Source of the DNA: C7867-002 sp964646515
Lineage (GTDB): Bacteria; Patescibacteriota; Minisyncoccia; Phycocordibacterales; PALSA-1337
Assembly: GCA_964646515.1 (NCBI GenBank)
Contig: CAZYES010000005.1
Location: 1 to 40,358, forward strand
Direction: 5' to 3'
DNA: 40,358 bases
This document shows, one piece after another, positions 6,788-15,071 of this stretch; the stretch's first letter is position 1, and each line of letters opens with the position of its first letter. A program made the position numbers and the translations under genes. The notes under the pieces were generated by a model. The model saw only the letters and a list, made by a program, of their open reading frames with translations. It did not search any database and was not told where the DNA came from.

Positions 6788-7951
6788 TTAGATCTTGGTC
6801 CTATTGAAGAGCAGATATATCACCGTGAAAAAGAGTACCAACATGATAAGGATGGCAACCCAGCCCCACGGAACATTTGACAGAGAAAAGAGTGAGGAAG
6901 CTGTCTGATTGTAATTCTGACCATTGCTCTGGTTGTCACCGACAACATTGTTGTTCTGATTATTGCTCTGATTTTGCTTTTGAAGCTCGACCGTGCAACA
7001 ATCAACTCTTTGTACCTCTTTCTTTGGTGGCGCTTTGTAGACAACCTTGGCGGCAGTCGTGGCACCAGCGATAGTCAGTGAATTGCTACAAGCACGAACG
7101 GCGCTTTTACCATCGGCCGATGTAACTGTGACTATGGCGCTCTTTGAACCAGTCGTATTGTAGTACTTGATAATTGAACTTTGTGATCCTGTGAGTCCAT
7201 CGGAACCTGTCCATGAATAGGTATAAGGAGCCATACCACCTGTAACCTCGGCAGACCATGTAACCGGCTGATTTACTTTGGCATTGGTTGGATCAACATA
7301 ACATCCGATATCGAGACCCTTATTTGAATTGCCAACAGCATAAGCTGGATAAATTTGTTGCTGATAAGTAGTAGGATATGGATCGTAATAAGTATTGACG
7401 ACATTTACCGTGTTGGAACATCCTTGTGTAACGGTCTGGCCATCTGAATAGACCGTGACCGAAGCATACTTGGTTCCAGGATTTATATAGTTAAAATAAA
7501 CACTCTGTCCTGAACCATAGAGGCCATCAGTTCCACTCCACACATAAGAATAATTGCCATTACCGCCGGAAGCACGAGCACTCCAAGTGATCGCCCCACT
7601 ATTATTCAAGTAAGTGGCATTAGCACTGCAAGAAACTGAAAGGGGCGAATAATAAGTATAGATCGGGCGCTCTATCACAACTGGCTGTTGCACATAAACT
7701 GGTTGCTGAACAACGACTGGTTGCTGGACAAATACTGGTGGTTGAGTAACCACAACAGGTTGAGGGGCAGGCATAGGAGGCGGTCTATTATAAACATAAG
7801 GACTACCACCAGAATAACTGCCATAAGTGGTACCATAACCGTTATAATAGCCATAGTCAGCACTTGCATTATCTGGCAAAGCTACAACCGCGCCAAAAGC
7901 CAGCATAATTGCCATAGCTATTACAATATATTTTGAATTGATGTTTTTCAT
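6788..7951 (-). CDS. Surface protein with two PKD-like domains and a C-terminal membrane anchor
   Basis: 387 aa from the ATG at 7951; an upstream TTG would add three residues. It has a signal peptide (KYIVIAMAIMLAFGAVVALPDNASA), a Tyr/Gly-rich stretch, then a Pro/Gln/Val repeat block built on VQQPV. Two similar Ig/PKD-type domains follow, each with ITWSARASGGNGNYSYVW or VTWSAEVTGGMAPYTYSW, and each bracketed by single Cys residues. An Asn/Gln-rich linker leads to a final transmembrane segment (VPWGWVAILIMLVLFFTVIYLLF) and a short basic tail. The layout is that of a wall-spanning surface protein tethered to the membrane. PKD domains in such proteins usually act as spacers or adhesion modules. 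Confidence 0.78.
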   Translation of the reverse strand: MKNINSKYIVIAMAIMLAFGAVVALPDNASADYGYYNGYGTTYGSYSGGSPYVYNRPPPMPAPQPVVVTQPPVFVQQPVVVQQPVYVQQPVVIERPIYTYYSPLSVSCSANATYLNNSGAITWSARASGGNGNYSYVWSGTDGLYGSGQSVYFNYINPGTKYASVTVYSDGQTVTQGCSNTVNVVNTYYDPYPTTYQQQIYPAYAVGNSNKGLDIGCYVDPTNAKVNQPVTWSAEVTGGMAPYTYSWTGSDGLTGSQSSIIKYYNTTGSKSAIVTVTSADGKSAVRACSNSLTIAGATTAAKVVYKAPPKKEVQRVDCCTVELQKQNQSNNQNNNVVGDNQSNGQNYNQTASSLFSLSNVPWGWVAILIMLVLFFTVIYLLFNRTKI

Positions 7952-8047
7952 AATGGTCAAAGCAATTTCCTATCAACGTTGTCTAGCCAAATGGCTCAAC
8001 ATAGCGATGTATTCGGAAATATGCATATTTAAAACCTAACATAGAGT

Positions 8048-8076
8048 ATTGTATACTGAATCATGGAAAAAGTCAA
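8048..8076 (-). promoter_or_regulatory. Promoter of the PKD surface-protein gene
   Basis: Minus strand TTGACT (8071-8076), 17-nt spacer, TACAAT (8048-8053). The predicted leader is about 90 nt. It includes the short stem AGCC-ATTT-GGCT and the palindrome CAACGTTG upstream of the start. Confidence 0.65.
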
Positions 8077-8136
8077 GTGCTTATGCCCCGTACAACTCGG
8101 TCTTAATGCAGTGGAACATTGAGAGGGTCAAAGAAA

Positions 8137-8910
8137 TTAGATTGATTTTCTCTTCTCATTCTGTACATCCCTCGCCGCCTTACGATAGGCGCAATAGTCA
8201 CAAGTTGGCAAGGGGGAAGGCACCTCTTCGTCCACAAGACATTTCTTGATTTTCACTAGTGTTTCTGGCACCCATGCGTCATCACCAGTATAAGCAATGA
8301 GATCAATGTCAAATTCTAATTTTGCGTCGAAAGCTTCCCTATCCGTCTTACCGTTGCAGTATACAAAATAACCAACTTCAGACACTTCAAATCCGTTCTG
8401 ACGAAAAAGCCATTGATAAACTTCCATCTGTCGCTTGTAACCAATTTGCCATTCTTTATCCAGAGAAACCTTCTCTTCTTTGCTGGTAGATTTGTAATCA
8501 ACAATATGCAAAACACCTTTCTTGTTTATCCAAACATCATCGATAGCGCCCGTGACCAATAGATTTGTCGGCTTGTGTAAAAAACGTATACCCTTGAAAT
8601 TGCTACGCCACAGGTCAAGGTCTTCGTGAGCAAGAGGAATAACATTTTTGAGGCCATACGCGTTCATCAACGGATGTGCTCTCTTTTTCATACGATGAAA
8701 GTCAAACTCTTTTTTTAGAAGTGCATCTACTGCCGAGTTCAAGGCAAAAGGAAAACCAGGTGGTCGTGCCACGCCCAACCTACAATCGAGATAGAAACAC
8801 ATGGGACAATTCATGTATAAATCTATCTTTGATCTACTGATCTTGAATGGTTCTATACTCTTGGGATCAAAAATATTTCTAGTACGCCGAGAATTGTAGT
8901 AATCTGACAT
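8137..8910 (-). CDS. PD-(D/E)XK nuclease, RecB/Cas4-like, with probable iron-sulfur cysteines
   Basis: 257 aa. Near the start ISRSKIDLYMNCPMCFYLDC supplies clustered Cys residues. The nuclease core is GAIDDVWI, then LHIVDYKST (the D-x-K catalytic pair) and the helix QMEVYQWLF. Near the end PTCDYCAYRKAA gives two more Cys. Cas4 and AddB proteins use a similar spread of four Cys to hold a 4Fe-4S cluster around this fold. No CRISPR array or cas genes are visible, so it is a stand-alone repair or recombination nuclease rather than an adaptation protein. The ATG at 8910 follows a minus-strand TATGAT (8917-8922) by 6 nt, suggesting a leaderless mRNA. Confidence 0.78.
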   Translation of the reverse strand: MSDYYNSRRTRNIFDPKSIEPFKISRSKIDLYMNCPMCFYLDCRLGVARPPGFPFALNSAVDALLKKEFDFHRMKKRAHPLMNAYGLKNVIPLAHEDLDLWRSNFKGIRFLHKPTNLLVTGAIDDVWINKKGVLHIVDYKSTSKEEKVSLDKEWQIGYKRQMEVYQWLFRQNGFEVSEVGYFVYCNGKTDREAFDAKLEFDIDLIAYTGDDAWVPETLVKIKKCLVDEEVPSPLPTCDYCAYRKAARDVQNEKRKSI

Positions 8911-8948
8911 AACAAGATCATATCATAATTGATAGAAATATGCGGTGA

Positions 8949-9671
8949 TCAGTCTTTCACAGAAACTATAACTTTTTTCATAACTACATCTGTAAGAGGT
9001 TTATCGGAACTATTTTTTGGAGACTTGGCGATAGCGTCAACGACATCCATGCCCGAAATGACTTTGCCAAAAATAGTATATTTATGAGGCAAGGCATAAT
9101 CTTTATGCATAATGAAGAATTGGCTACCATTGGTATCAGGACCAGAGTTGGCCATAGCCACCGTACCACGGACATAGCCCGTTTTGTAAGAAACCGTACT
9201 AGCGTTCAATTCATCGGCAAATTTGTAACCTGGACCGCCTGTGCCCGTACCAGTCGGGTCACCACCTTGGATCATGAAACCTTCGATCACGCGATGGAAA
9301 ATGAGATTGTTATAAAATCCTTTTTCCGCCAAAGTGATAAAATTCTTGACCGTATTCGGCGCATCGGCATCATAAGTCTCAAAAACAATAGTCCCTTTAT
9401 TTGTCTCAATGGTTATCGTATGCATAAGATTTTTTGTGGCTTGCGAAGAAGCCGGTGAAGTTGTTTGCCTGCTTGTAATCGTCGAACTTGCAACTGTGGT
9501 TGCCTGATCATCCTTTGCATTTTCATCTATATTGTCTATTGCGGTTGAACTGGCCTCATTTCCGTATTGATTGAAATAAGCAGTTGGACGCGATGTTGTA
9601 TACCAATGAATCGCGGTCAATATTACCAGCAATATGCCCAAAACGATCAGCAATCGATATGTTCTATTCAT
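8949..9671 (-). CDS. Membrane-anchored cyclophilin-type peptidyl-prolyl cis-trans isomerase
   Basis: 240 aa. An N-terminal hydrophobic segment (LLIVLGILLVILTAIHWYT) anchors it, followed by a Ser/Thr-rich linker to about residue 85. The cyclophilin domain then shows IVFETYDADAPNTVKNF, FHRVIEGFMIQGGDPTGTG, GTVAMANSGPDTNGSQFFI and YTIFGKVISGMDVVDAI. The active-site Arg (FHRV) and the Gln and Phe of the SQFFI motif are present. The region around LPHKYTIFG lacks the Trp of eukaryotic cyclophilins, as is usual for bacterial ones. It is likely to help fold exported proteins on the outer face of the membrane. It precedes the nuclease gene by 38 bp on the same strand. Confidence 0.93.
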   Translation of the reverse strand: MNRTYRLLIVLGILLVILTAIHWYTTSRPTAYFNQYGNEASSTAIDNIDENAKDDQATTVASSTITSRQTTSPASSQATKNLMHTITIETNKGTIVFETYDADAPNTVKNFITLAEKGFYNNLIFHRVIEGFMIQGGDPTGTGTGGPGYKFADELNASTVSYKTGYVRGTVAMANSGPDTNGSQFFIMHKDYALPHKYTIFGKVISGMDVVDAIAKSPKNSSDKPLTDVVMKKVIVSVKD

Positions 9672-9754
9672 GTTTTATAAAAATTTTAATCTATATAATC
9701 TCATATTCCTTTCCGTGACCTCATAAAATCACTTGGACAGGAATGCTAAATAAT

Positions 9755-10768
9755 TTAGAGATTATACAGTTCTTTGACTTTGGTGACAACCAGCTCCTTG
9801 GCTTCTCCCGGAGATTTCTCTAACATCAATCCGGAAGCAGCTTTGTGCCCTCCTCCGCCAAGTGAGCTGGCTAGTTTGGCAACATCAAATTTATCAGTAT
9901 CCCGACTGCGAAAACTCATCTTTGTCAGATTTGGTGCAATCTCGACTGCACAACAAGTAATATTCCACGATGGTACAGTCAACATAAAAGACGATACTTC
10001 ACTCGTTACAACATCCGAAGGTGAAATTTCTTTTTCTTTCAAAAAAGAGTTTGAGACCATAGAGATAGCAAAGAGCCCATCGTAGTAAACTTCGATAGAG
10101 TCAAGCGCTTTTGCCTCAAATTTCATAAACGCTGGGGTATTGGAATTTTCTTCTTTTGAAATCAGCTCTGAGACATTGGGGATATACCTCACTAGGTCAG
10201 TGGCAAATTCATAGGTACGCGCGGTAATTCCGGGATATTTAAAGCCACCTGTATCAGTGTACATGCCAATAAACAAATTACTGGCAATTTCTGGTGTCGT
10301 CTTGATGTCCCACTGCTTGAAGAGATCCGTCAAAAGTTCGGCTGTGGCCGGATATGAGGGATCAACTAGATTGATCGAAGCTGAAATATCATTCGTCTGG
10401 TGATGATCTATAACGATCACTTTCAAGCCCAGCGGGAACTCGACCTTGCCTTTGTAAGAGATCATGCGCAAAGCCGCACTATCAAGAACAATGAATAAAT
10501 CGAAATCCTTGAGATCGATTTGAAAGAAATTTTTTTGTATGATTTCGCTCGCCCCGGGGAAATGCGCAAAAGATCGTGGTATTTCAGAATCACCCTTGAT
10601 GATAGTTGCCCTTTTCCCCAATTGCTCCAAGGCAAACTTCATCGCCAAAGCCGAACCAACAGAATCTGGATCTGGCGAAGGGTGACAATGCAACAAAATC
10701 GAATTGGCTTTTTTTATTTCGGTAAGTATAAGCCCTGCCTTGTCAATTATTTGTTTTGATGTCTTCAT
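9755..10768 (-). CDS. DHH/DHHA1-family phosphoesterase (NrnA-like nanoRNase / pAp phosphatase)
   Basis: 337 aa from the ATG at 10768; the frame stays open to 10834 but that extension would cross a TATAAT box (10779-10784). The N-terminal DHH domain has HCHPSPDPDSVGSALA, the Asp of DLFIVLDSAALRM, and VIVIDHHQTND. The C-terminal DHHA1 domain ends with LGGGGHKAASG, the nucleotide-binding glycine loop. NrnA-type enzymes degrade very short RNAs (nanoRNA) and cyclic-dinucleotide breakdown products, or dephosphorylate pAp; which applies here cannot be told. It is divergent from ftsZ. Confidence 0.88.
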   Translation of the reverse strand: MKTSKQIIDKAGLILTEIKKANSILLHCHPSPDPDSVGSALAMKFALEQLGKRATIIKGDSEIPRSFAHFPGASEIIQKNFFQIDLKDFDLFIVLDSAALRMISYKGKVEFPLGLKVIVIDHHQTNDISASINLVDPSYPATAELLTDLFKQWDIKTTPEIASNLFIGMYTDTGGFKYPGITARTYEFATDLVRYIPNVSELISKEENSNTPAFMKFEAKALDSIEVYYDGLFAISMVSNSFLKEKEISPSDVVTSEVSSFMLTVPSWNITCCAVEIAPNLTKMSFRSRDTDKFDVAKLASSLGGGGHKAASGLMLEKSPGEAKELVVTKVKELYNL

Positions 10769-10886
10769 AAGTTTCTGCATTATATCATTCTCTTGATACC
10801 ACGGGTAATAATCGCCAACTACTTGTATCTTCAAATTCCTATGGTAATATAGACCTTATATCAAATCAAAAACTATTCCCCAATTT

Positions 10887-12089
10887 ATGCCCAACATAAC
10901 TCCAGACATAGAAGCATTCGCAAGAATAAAAGTCCTCGGCGTCGGCGGTTCTGGCGGAAATGCCGTGAACCATATGATCACCTCCAAGGTCAAGGGAGTT
11001 GACTTTATCGCCATCAATACTGACTCGCAAGATCTGCATCGCTCCCTAGCAAAAAAACGCATCAATATCGGTAAAAATCTAACACGGGGTTTGGGTACGG
11101 GTATGAACTCCGACCTAGGGAGACGCGCCGTGGAGGAAAGTAAAGATGATATACAAGAAACCGTCAAAGGCGCAGATATGGTTTTTGTGGCCGGCGGATT
11201 TGGTGGCGGAACTTGTAGTGGTGCTGCGCCGATAGTAGCAAGAACGGCAAAAGAACTTGGTTGTCTCACCGTAGCCGTCGTCACCAAGCCATTTTATTTC
11301 GAAGGACGCCAACGCTCACGCATCGCCGAAGCGGCTCTCGAAGAAATGCGCAAAGAAGTTGATGCCATCATTGTTATTCCAAACGACAGATTACTCTCTA
11401 GCATCAGCAAAGAAACCACGGTCAAAAACGCCTTCTCCATGTGCGATGAAATATTACGTCAAGCAGTCGAAGGTATATCGGACCTTATTACCACTCCCGG
11501 TCTCATCAACATAGACTTTGCTGATATTCGCACTGTCATGGAAAATGCCGGATCGGCACTCATGGGTATCGGTCTAGCTTCTGGCGAAAATCGGGCTATC
11601 GAAGCGGCAAAGGCGGCTATCAATTCACCCCTACTCGATGTTTCGATCGCCGGCGCCAAGGGTGTTCTGTTCTCTATCGCTGGTGGTGAGGATCTGACAA
11701 TGTTCGAGATCCAAGACGCCGCCAAAGTTATCACCGAATCCATAGACCCTGAAGCCAAGATTATCTTTGGTACAGTACGCGACGATAAACTCAAAAAGAA
11801 CGAAATCAAGATTACAGTCATCGCCACTGGTTTTCCAGAAAATGAATTGCGGTCGCAGAGGTCAGCCGAAACTGCCAGTGCTACAAATGACGCAAATATT
11901 GCTTCTCTCTTGAAAAAGCCCGGAGCCACTGAAAAAGGCAAGATTTACAATCCGGCCCCAAATACAAAGCAAGAGTCAGCCTTAGCCGAAAAAGCAGACA
12001 ATAAAAAAGACGCCAAAACTCCGACCAAAGATGATGATGACGATTGGGGCGCTATACCAGCATTTTTGCGAAGATCAAGATTGAAATAA
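10887..12089 (+). CDS. ftsZ: Cell division GTPase FtsZ
   Basis: 400 aa. The GTP-binding domain has VLGVGGSGGNAVNHM, INTDSQDL and the tubulin signature, which reads GGGTCSG (residues 106-112) instead of GGGTG(S/T)G, so Cys110 replaces the usual Gly. The synergy loop NIDFADIRTVM is intact. A charged, low-complexity linker (from about 320) leads to the conserved C-terminal peptide IPAFLRR, which in other bacteria binds FtsA, ZipA or SepF. This suggests a functional Z-ring protein. No ftsA or mur genes are nearby. There is no Shine-Dalgarno sequence; a weak TAATAT (10845-10850) would give a leader of about 30 nt. Confidence 0.97.
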   Translation: MPNITPDIEAFARIKVLGVGGSGGNAVNHMITSKVKGVDFIAINTDSQDLHRSLAKKRINIGKNLTRGLGTGMNSDLGRRAVEESKDDIQETVKGADMVFVAGGFGGGTCSGAAPIVARTAKELGCLTVAVVTKPFYFEGRQRSRIAEAALEEMRKEVDAIIVIPNDRLLSSISKETTVKNAFSMCDEILRQAVEGISDLITTPGLINIDFADIRTVMENAGSALMGIGLASGENRAIEAAKAAINSPLLDVSIAGAKGVLFSIAGGEDLTMFEIQDAAKVITESIDPEAKIIFGTVRDDKLKKNEIKITVIATGFPENELRSQRSAETASATNDANIASLLKKPGATEKGKIYNPAPNTKQESALAEKADNKKDAKTPTKDDDDDWGAIPAFLRRSRLK

Positions 12090-12116
12090 TCTCAAGCATA
12101 ACAGGACCTACCCTCT

Positions 12117-12142
12117 GCGATATTTTATTGCTACAATATCGC
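12117..12142 (+). promoter_or_regulatory. hisS extended -10 promoter inside an 8-bp inverted repeat
   Basis: GCGATATT (12117-12124) and AATATCGC (12135-12142) form a perfect inverted repeat with a 10-nt spacer. Within it lies an extended -10 box, TG-C-TACAAT (12129-12137), 6 nt before the hisS ATG. The symmetry fits a dimeric repressor site covering the promoter, although a hairpin is possible. Confidence 0.5.
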
Positions 12143-12143
12143 C

Positions 12144-13478
12144 ATGGCCACATTGAAGCCAAAAAAATTAGGAACCGACGCCTATAAAGGTGTGAGAGAC
12201 TTCTTCCCAGCCGATATGGTAGTAGAGAAGAAGATTTTTGATATCTGGAAAAACACTTGCAAAAAATATGGTTACGAAGAGTATGGCGCGTCCGTTTTGG
12301 AGCCGGCAGAATTGTACAGAGCGAAGAGCGGTGAAGAGATCATAAATGAACAAACTTATACATTCGTCGATCGAGGCGATCGTGAAGTTACGTTGCGCCC
12401 GGAGATGACGCCGACCGTCGCAAGAATGGTCGCTCAAAAAAGACGTGAACTCATCTTCCCTTTGCGCTGGTATTCCATACCAAACCTATTTAGATACGAG
12501 CAACCACAAAGGGGCAGATTGCGTGAACATTGGCAACTCAACGTAGACATCTTCGGCATCTCATCGATCTCCGCGGAAATCGAGATTATAAACATGGCCT
12601 ACGACATAACCAGATCTTACGGTCTCAAAGACACAGATTTTGAGATACGTTTGAACAACCGGAAGATCATGGACTATGTGACTCGAGAAGTCTTTGGCTT
12701 AGACAAAGAAACTGCGCAAAAACTCTCCAAGCTAATAGACAAAAAAGACAAAAAGGAAACCCGGGTGTTCGAGATGGAAATACGTGAATTATTTGGTACC
12801 GATAGAGCAGAACTGGCCCAGAAATTATTAACTCTACTGAACTCAAAAAACTTTCAGGAATTCACTTCTTGCCTGCCACAGACAAAAGATGAAGATATCG
12901 GGCTCAAAGAAATACATGAAGTCATCGAAGGGCTCGGAAGATTGGGTATTACAAATGTCAGATTCGATCAGACGCTAATGAGAGGCTTTGATTATTATAC
13001 CGGCACGGTCTTCGAGATATTCGATCTGAATCCCACAAACAAACGGTCAATCTTTGGCGGAGGAAGATACGACGATCTGCTAGCATTATTCGGCAATGAA
13101 AAAGTGCCAGCTGTGGGCTTTGGCGCGGGAGACGTGATCGCTAGAGATTTGATGGAGACTTACAATACCCTACCAAAATACGGGCTAGAAGTAGATTTGG
13201 CGATTTGCATTGTTGGCGAGCAAAATATCCCCTATTCTTTGGAATTGGCACAATTCTTGCGTAGAGCAGATATCAAGGTAGTGGTGGATCTGTCAAGCAA
13301 AAAACTTGGTGATCAGATCAGTAACGCTAATAAAAAAAATATCCCGAGAATTGTTTGCATCGGTGACGAAGAAGTCAAAAATGGAAAACTGAAAATCAAG
13401 ACACTAACAACGGGTGAAGAGATCCTGACCTCAAAAGAAGATATAATCGACCAGATCAAGTCCGCAAGATCACAATAG
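12144..13478 (+). CDS. hisS: Histidyl-tRNA synthetase
   Basis: 444 aa class II synthetase charging tRNA-His. Motif 2 region RPEMTPTVARMVA and RWYSIPNLFRYEQPQRGR is clear, followed by REHWQLNVDIFG. The histidine-binding signatures are GFDYYTGTVFEIF and GGGRYDDLLALFG. The C-terminal anticodon-binding domain runs from about 345 (DLAICIVGEQNIPYSLELAQFLR ... GDEEVKNGKLKIKTLTTGEE). The start is fixed by the -10 box 6 nt upstream, so the mRNA is probably leaderless. A hairpin terminator with a T-run follows. Confidence 0.97.
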   Translation: MATLKPKKLGTDAYKGVRDFFPADMVVEKKIFDIWKNTCKKYGYEEYGASVLEPAELYRAKSGEEIINEQTYTFVDRGDREVTLRPEMTPTVARMVAQKRRELIFPLRWYSIPNLFRYEQPQRGRLREHWQLNVDIFGISSISAEIEIINMAYDITRSYGLKDTDFEIRLNNRKIMDYVTREVFGLDKETAQKLSKLIDKKDKKETRVFEMEIRELFGTDRAELAQKLLTLLNSKNFQEFTSCLPQTKDEDIGLKEIHEVIEGLGRLGITNVRFDQTLMRGFDYYTGTVFEIFDLNPTNKRSIFGGGRYDDLLALFGNEKVPAVGFGAGDVIARDLMETYNTLPKYGLEVDLAICIVGEQNIPYSLELAQFLRRADIKVVVDLSSKKLGDQISNANKKNIPRIVCIGDEEVKNGKLKIKTLTTGEEILTSKEDIIDQIKSARSQ

Positions 13479-13493
13479 TTGCCTTAGAACATG

Positions 13494-13530
13494 GACGCTT
13501 AGCAACTAGTGGCATCGTGCGTCTTTTTTT
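13494..13530 (+). terminator. Probable intrinsic terminator after hisS
   Basis: GACGC (13495... within GGACGC) pairs with GCGTC (13519-13523) across a 20-nt loop that contains the palindrome ACTAGT, and is followed by seven T (13524-13530). The stem is short, so strength is uncertain. Confidence 0.5.
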
Positions 13531-13553
13531 CGTGCAACAGATGAGTCGTGGAC

Positions 13554-13582
13554 TTGCCTCATATCACATCCTCACCTACAAT
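13554..13582 (+). promoter_or_regulatory. Promoter for leaderless transcription of the DnaQ-like gene
   Basis: TTGCCT (13554-13559), 17-nt spacer, TACAAT (13577-13582). It places the transcript start at or next to the ATG at 13590. Confidence 0.6.
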
Positions 13583-13589
13583 ACTGTCC

Positions 13590-14165
13590 ATGCGCAAAAT
13601 CACCATTGATCTTGAAACCAAGAATTTTTTCCAAGATGTAAATTCGAACGATCCGGCTGATTTAGATATATCAATAGCCTGCATTCATGATTCTGCCAAT
13701 GACGAATACGCGAGTTTTCTAGAGACTGATTTCAACAAATTGTGGAAGATACTGGAGCAAGCTGATATGCTCATCACTTGGAACGGCGACCACTTTGATA
13801 TCCCGCTTCTCAATAAATATTACCCCGGTGATCTGACAAAAATAAAAAGCCTTGATCTCATGAAAGAAGTACAAAAAGTCCTTGGCCGAAGACTCAAACT
13901 AGACGGCGTCGGACAAGCCACTTTGGGCATAAACAAATCTGGAAACGGCATCGAAGCCGTCGAATGGTGGAGAAATGGCGAGATCGACAAACTTACCAAA
14001 TATTGCCTCGATGACGTCAGGATAACAAAAGAACTATACGACTATGCTATATCTAACGGCTTCCTCAAATTCAGAGATATGAATATGATCAAAGAGATCA
14101 AACTCGACACAACGTCTTGGGAAGTCCCCCAGTCAAGCGCTCTTACGTTTACGTTGCCGTTTTAG
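13590..14165 (+). CDS. DnaQ/RNase H-like 3'-5' exonuclease (DEDDy type)
   Basis: 191 aa from the ATG at 13590; the open frame extends to 13548, but the promoter lies inside that extension. Catalytic motifs in order: ITIDLETK (Exo I, Asp and Glu), LITWNGDHFDIPLL (Exo II) and YCLDDVRITKELYDY (Exo III, Tyr-x3-Asp, so DEDDy). The overall look is of the RNase_H_2/PolB-exonuclease-like group found as stand-alone proteins. Expected activity is trimming of DNA or RNA 3' ends; the substrate is unknown. Its context between hisS and a DsbA-like gene gives no clue. Confidence 0.8.
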   Translation: MRKITIDLETKNFFQDVNSNDPADLDISIACIHDSANDEYASFLETDFNKLWKILEQADMLITWNGDHFDIPLLNKYYPGDLTKIKSLDLMKEVQKVLGRRLKLDGVGQATLGINKSGNGIEAVEWWRNGEIDKLTKYCLDDVRITKELYDYAISNGFLKFRDMNMIKEIKLDTTSWEVPQSSALTFTLPF

Positions 14166-14184
14166 GAAATCATAGAAACAAAAC

Positions 14185-14213
14185 TTGTTCTTTGTGCCTC
14201 TTGCCTATAGAAT
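14185..14213 (+). promoter_or_regulatory. Promoter of the DsbA-like gene
   Basis: TTGTTC (14185-14190), 17-nt spacer, TAGAAT (14208-14213). The predicted leader is about 30 nt, A/T only apart from two C, and has no ribosome-binding site. Confidence 0.45.
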
Positions 14214-14249
14214 AATAGTACTTAATAATTAACATAAAAAAATAATTAA

Positions 14250-15071
14250 ATGGATAAAGACTCACAGAAAACATTCTTGACTTTGCCCAGTGCAATCATT
14301 TTCTCTGCGGCCATCATCGCTATCGCAATCATCTGGGTAAAAAGACCGGCATCTGTCACACCGACAACAGAAAACGGAGAAAAACAAACTCAAGAAGCAC
14401 AGACAGATATAGCCCTGCCACCAGTCACTTCTTCCGATCACATATTTGGCAATCCAAACGCTCAAATAAAAATAGTAGAATATTCCGATGCTTCTTGCTC
14501 ATATTGCAAAAAATTCAATCCGACTATGATCGATATCATCAACCAATACGGACCAAGCGGAAAAGTGGCTTGGATATACCGACATTTTCCTCTAGACAAG
14601 CCAGACATGAACGGCAACATTCTACATCCCAATGCGGGTCGTGAGGCACAAGCCATGGAATGTGCGGCATCTATCGGTGGCAACGACAAATTCTGGGCTT
14701 ATGAAAAAGCGCTATATGCCACGACGTCTTCCGCAACCAATAGCCTAAGTCAGTTGCCAGTAATAGCCAAAAGCATAGGTCTTGACGTAAACGCTTTCAA
14801 TAAATGTCTAGACAGTGGTCAATTTAAAGACAAAGTAGACGCGCAATCATCTGCCGGAGAAAAGGCTGGCGTAGGCGCCACGCCAACAAGTTTCTTTGTC
14901 TTGGATAAAGCAGTAGGCTCTACTACGGTCAATTATGTCCTAAGCACAATTGCGCAATATAATATACCGCCAGAATTACTATATATCGGCCCAAACAAAA
15001 AAATCATTGTCATGGGTGGCGCAATACCAAAAGAGATTGTATCAGGATTAATTGATACCCTTATCAAGTAG
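14250..15071 (+). CDS. DsbA-family thiol-disulfide oxidoreductase, membrane anchored
   Basis: 273 aa. One N-terminal transmembrane segment (LPSAIIFSAAIIAIAIIWV) is followed by a linker and a thioredoxin-like domain with an inserted helical part. The active site is SDASCSYCKKF (CxxC, CSYC), followed by WIYRHFPLD, and the cis-proline loop reads GATPTSFFV. DsbA/BdbD-type proteins introduce or shuffle disulfides in exported proteins. The Cys pairs in the secreted proteins of this window are possible clients. Its 3' end overlaps the convergent helicase gene by 24 bp. Confidence 0.9.
   Translation: MDKDSQKTFLTLPSAIIFSAAIIAIAIIWVKRPASVTPTTENGEKQTQEAQTDIALPPVTSSDHIFGNPNAQIKIVEYSDASCSYCKKFNPTMIDIINQYGPSGKVAWIYRHFPLDKPDMNGNILHPNAGREAQAMECAASIGGNDKFWAYEKALYATTSSATNSLSQLPVIAKSIGLDVNAFNKCLDSGQFKDKVDAQSSAGEKAGVGATPTSFFVLDKAVGSTTVNYVLSTIAQYNIPPELLYIGPNKKIIVMGGAIPKEIVSGLIDTLIK

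Noticed and set aside
8137..8910. Cas4-like protein as part of a CRISPR system
   Set aside because: No repeats, cas1/cas2 or effector genes are visible in the window.
10769..10834. Longer N-terminus for the DHH protein
   Set aside because: A TATAAT box lies inside it and the conserved domain begins later, though it cannot be fully excluded.
13548..13589. Longer N-terminus for the DnaQ-like protein
   Set aside because: The extension contains the promoter boxes, and the conserved fold starts at MRKITIDLET.
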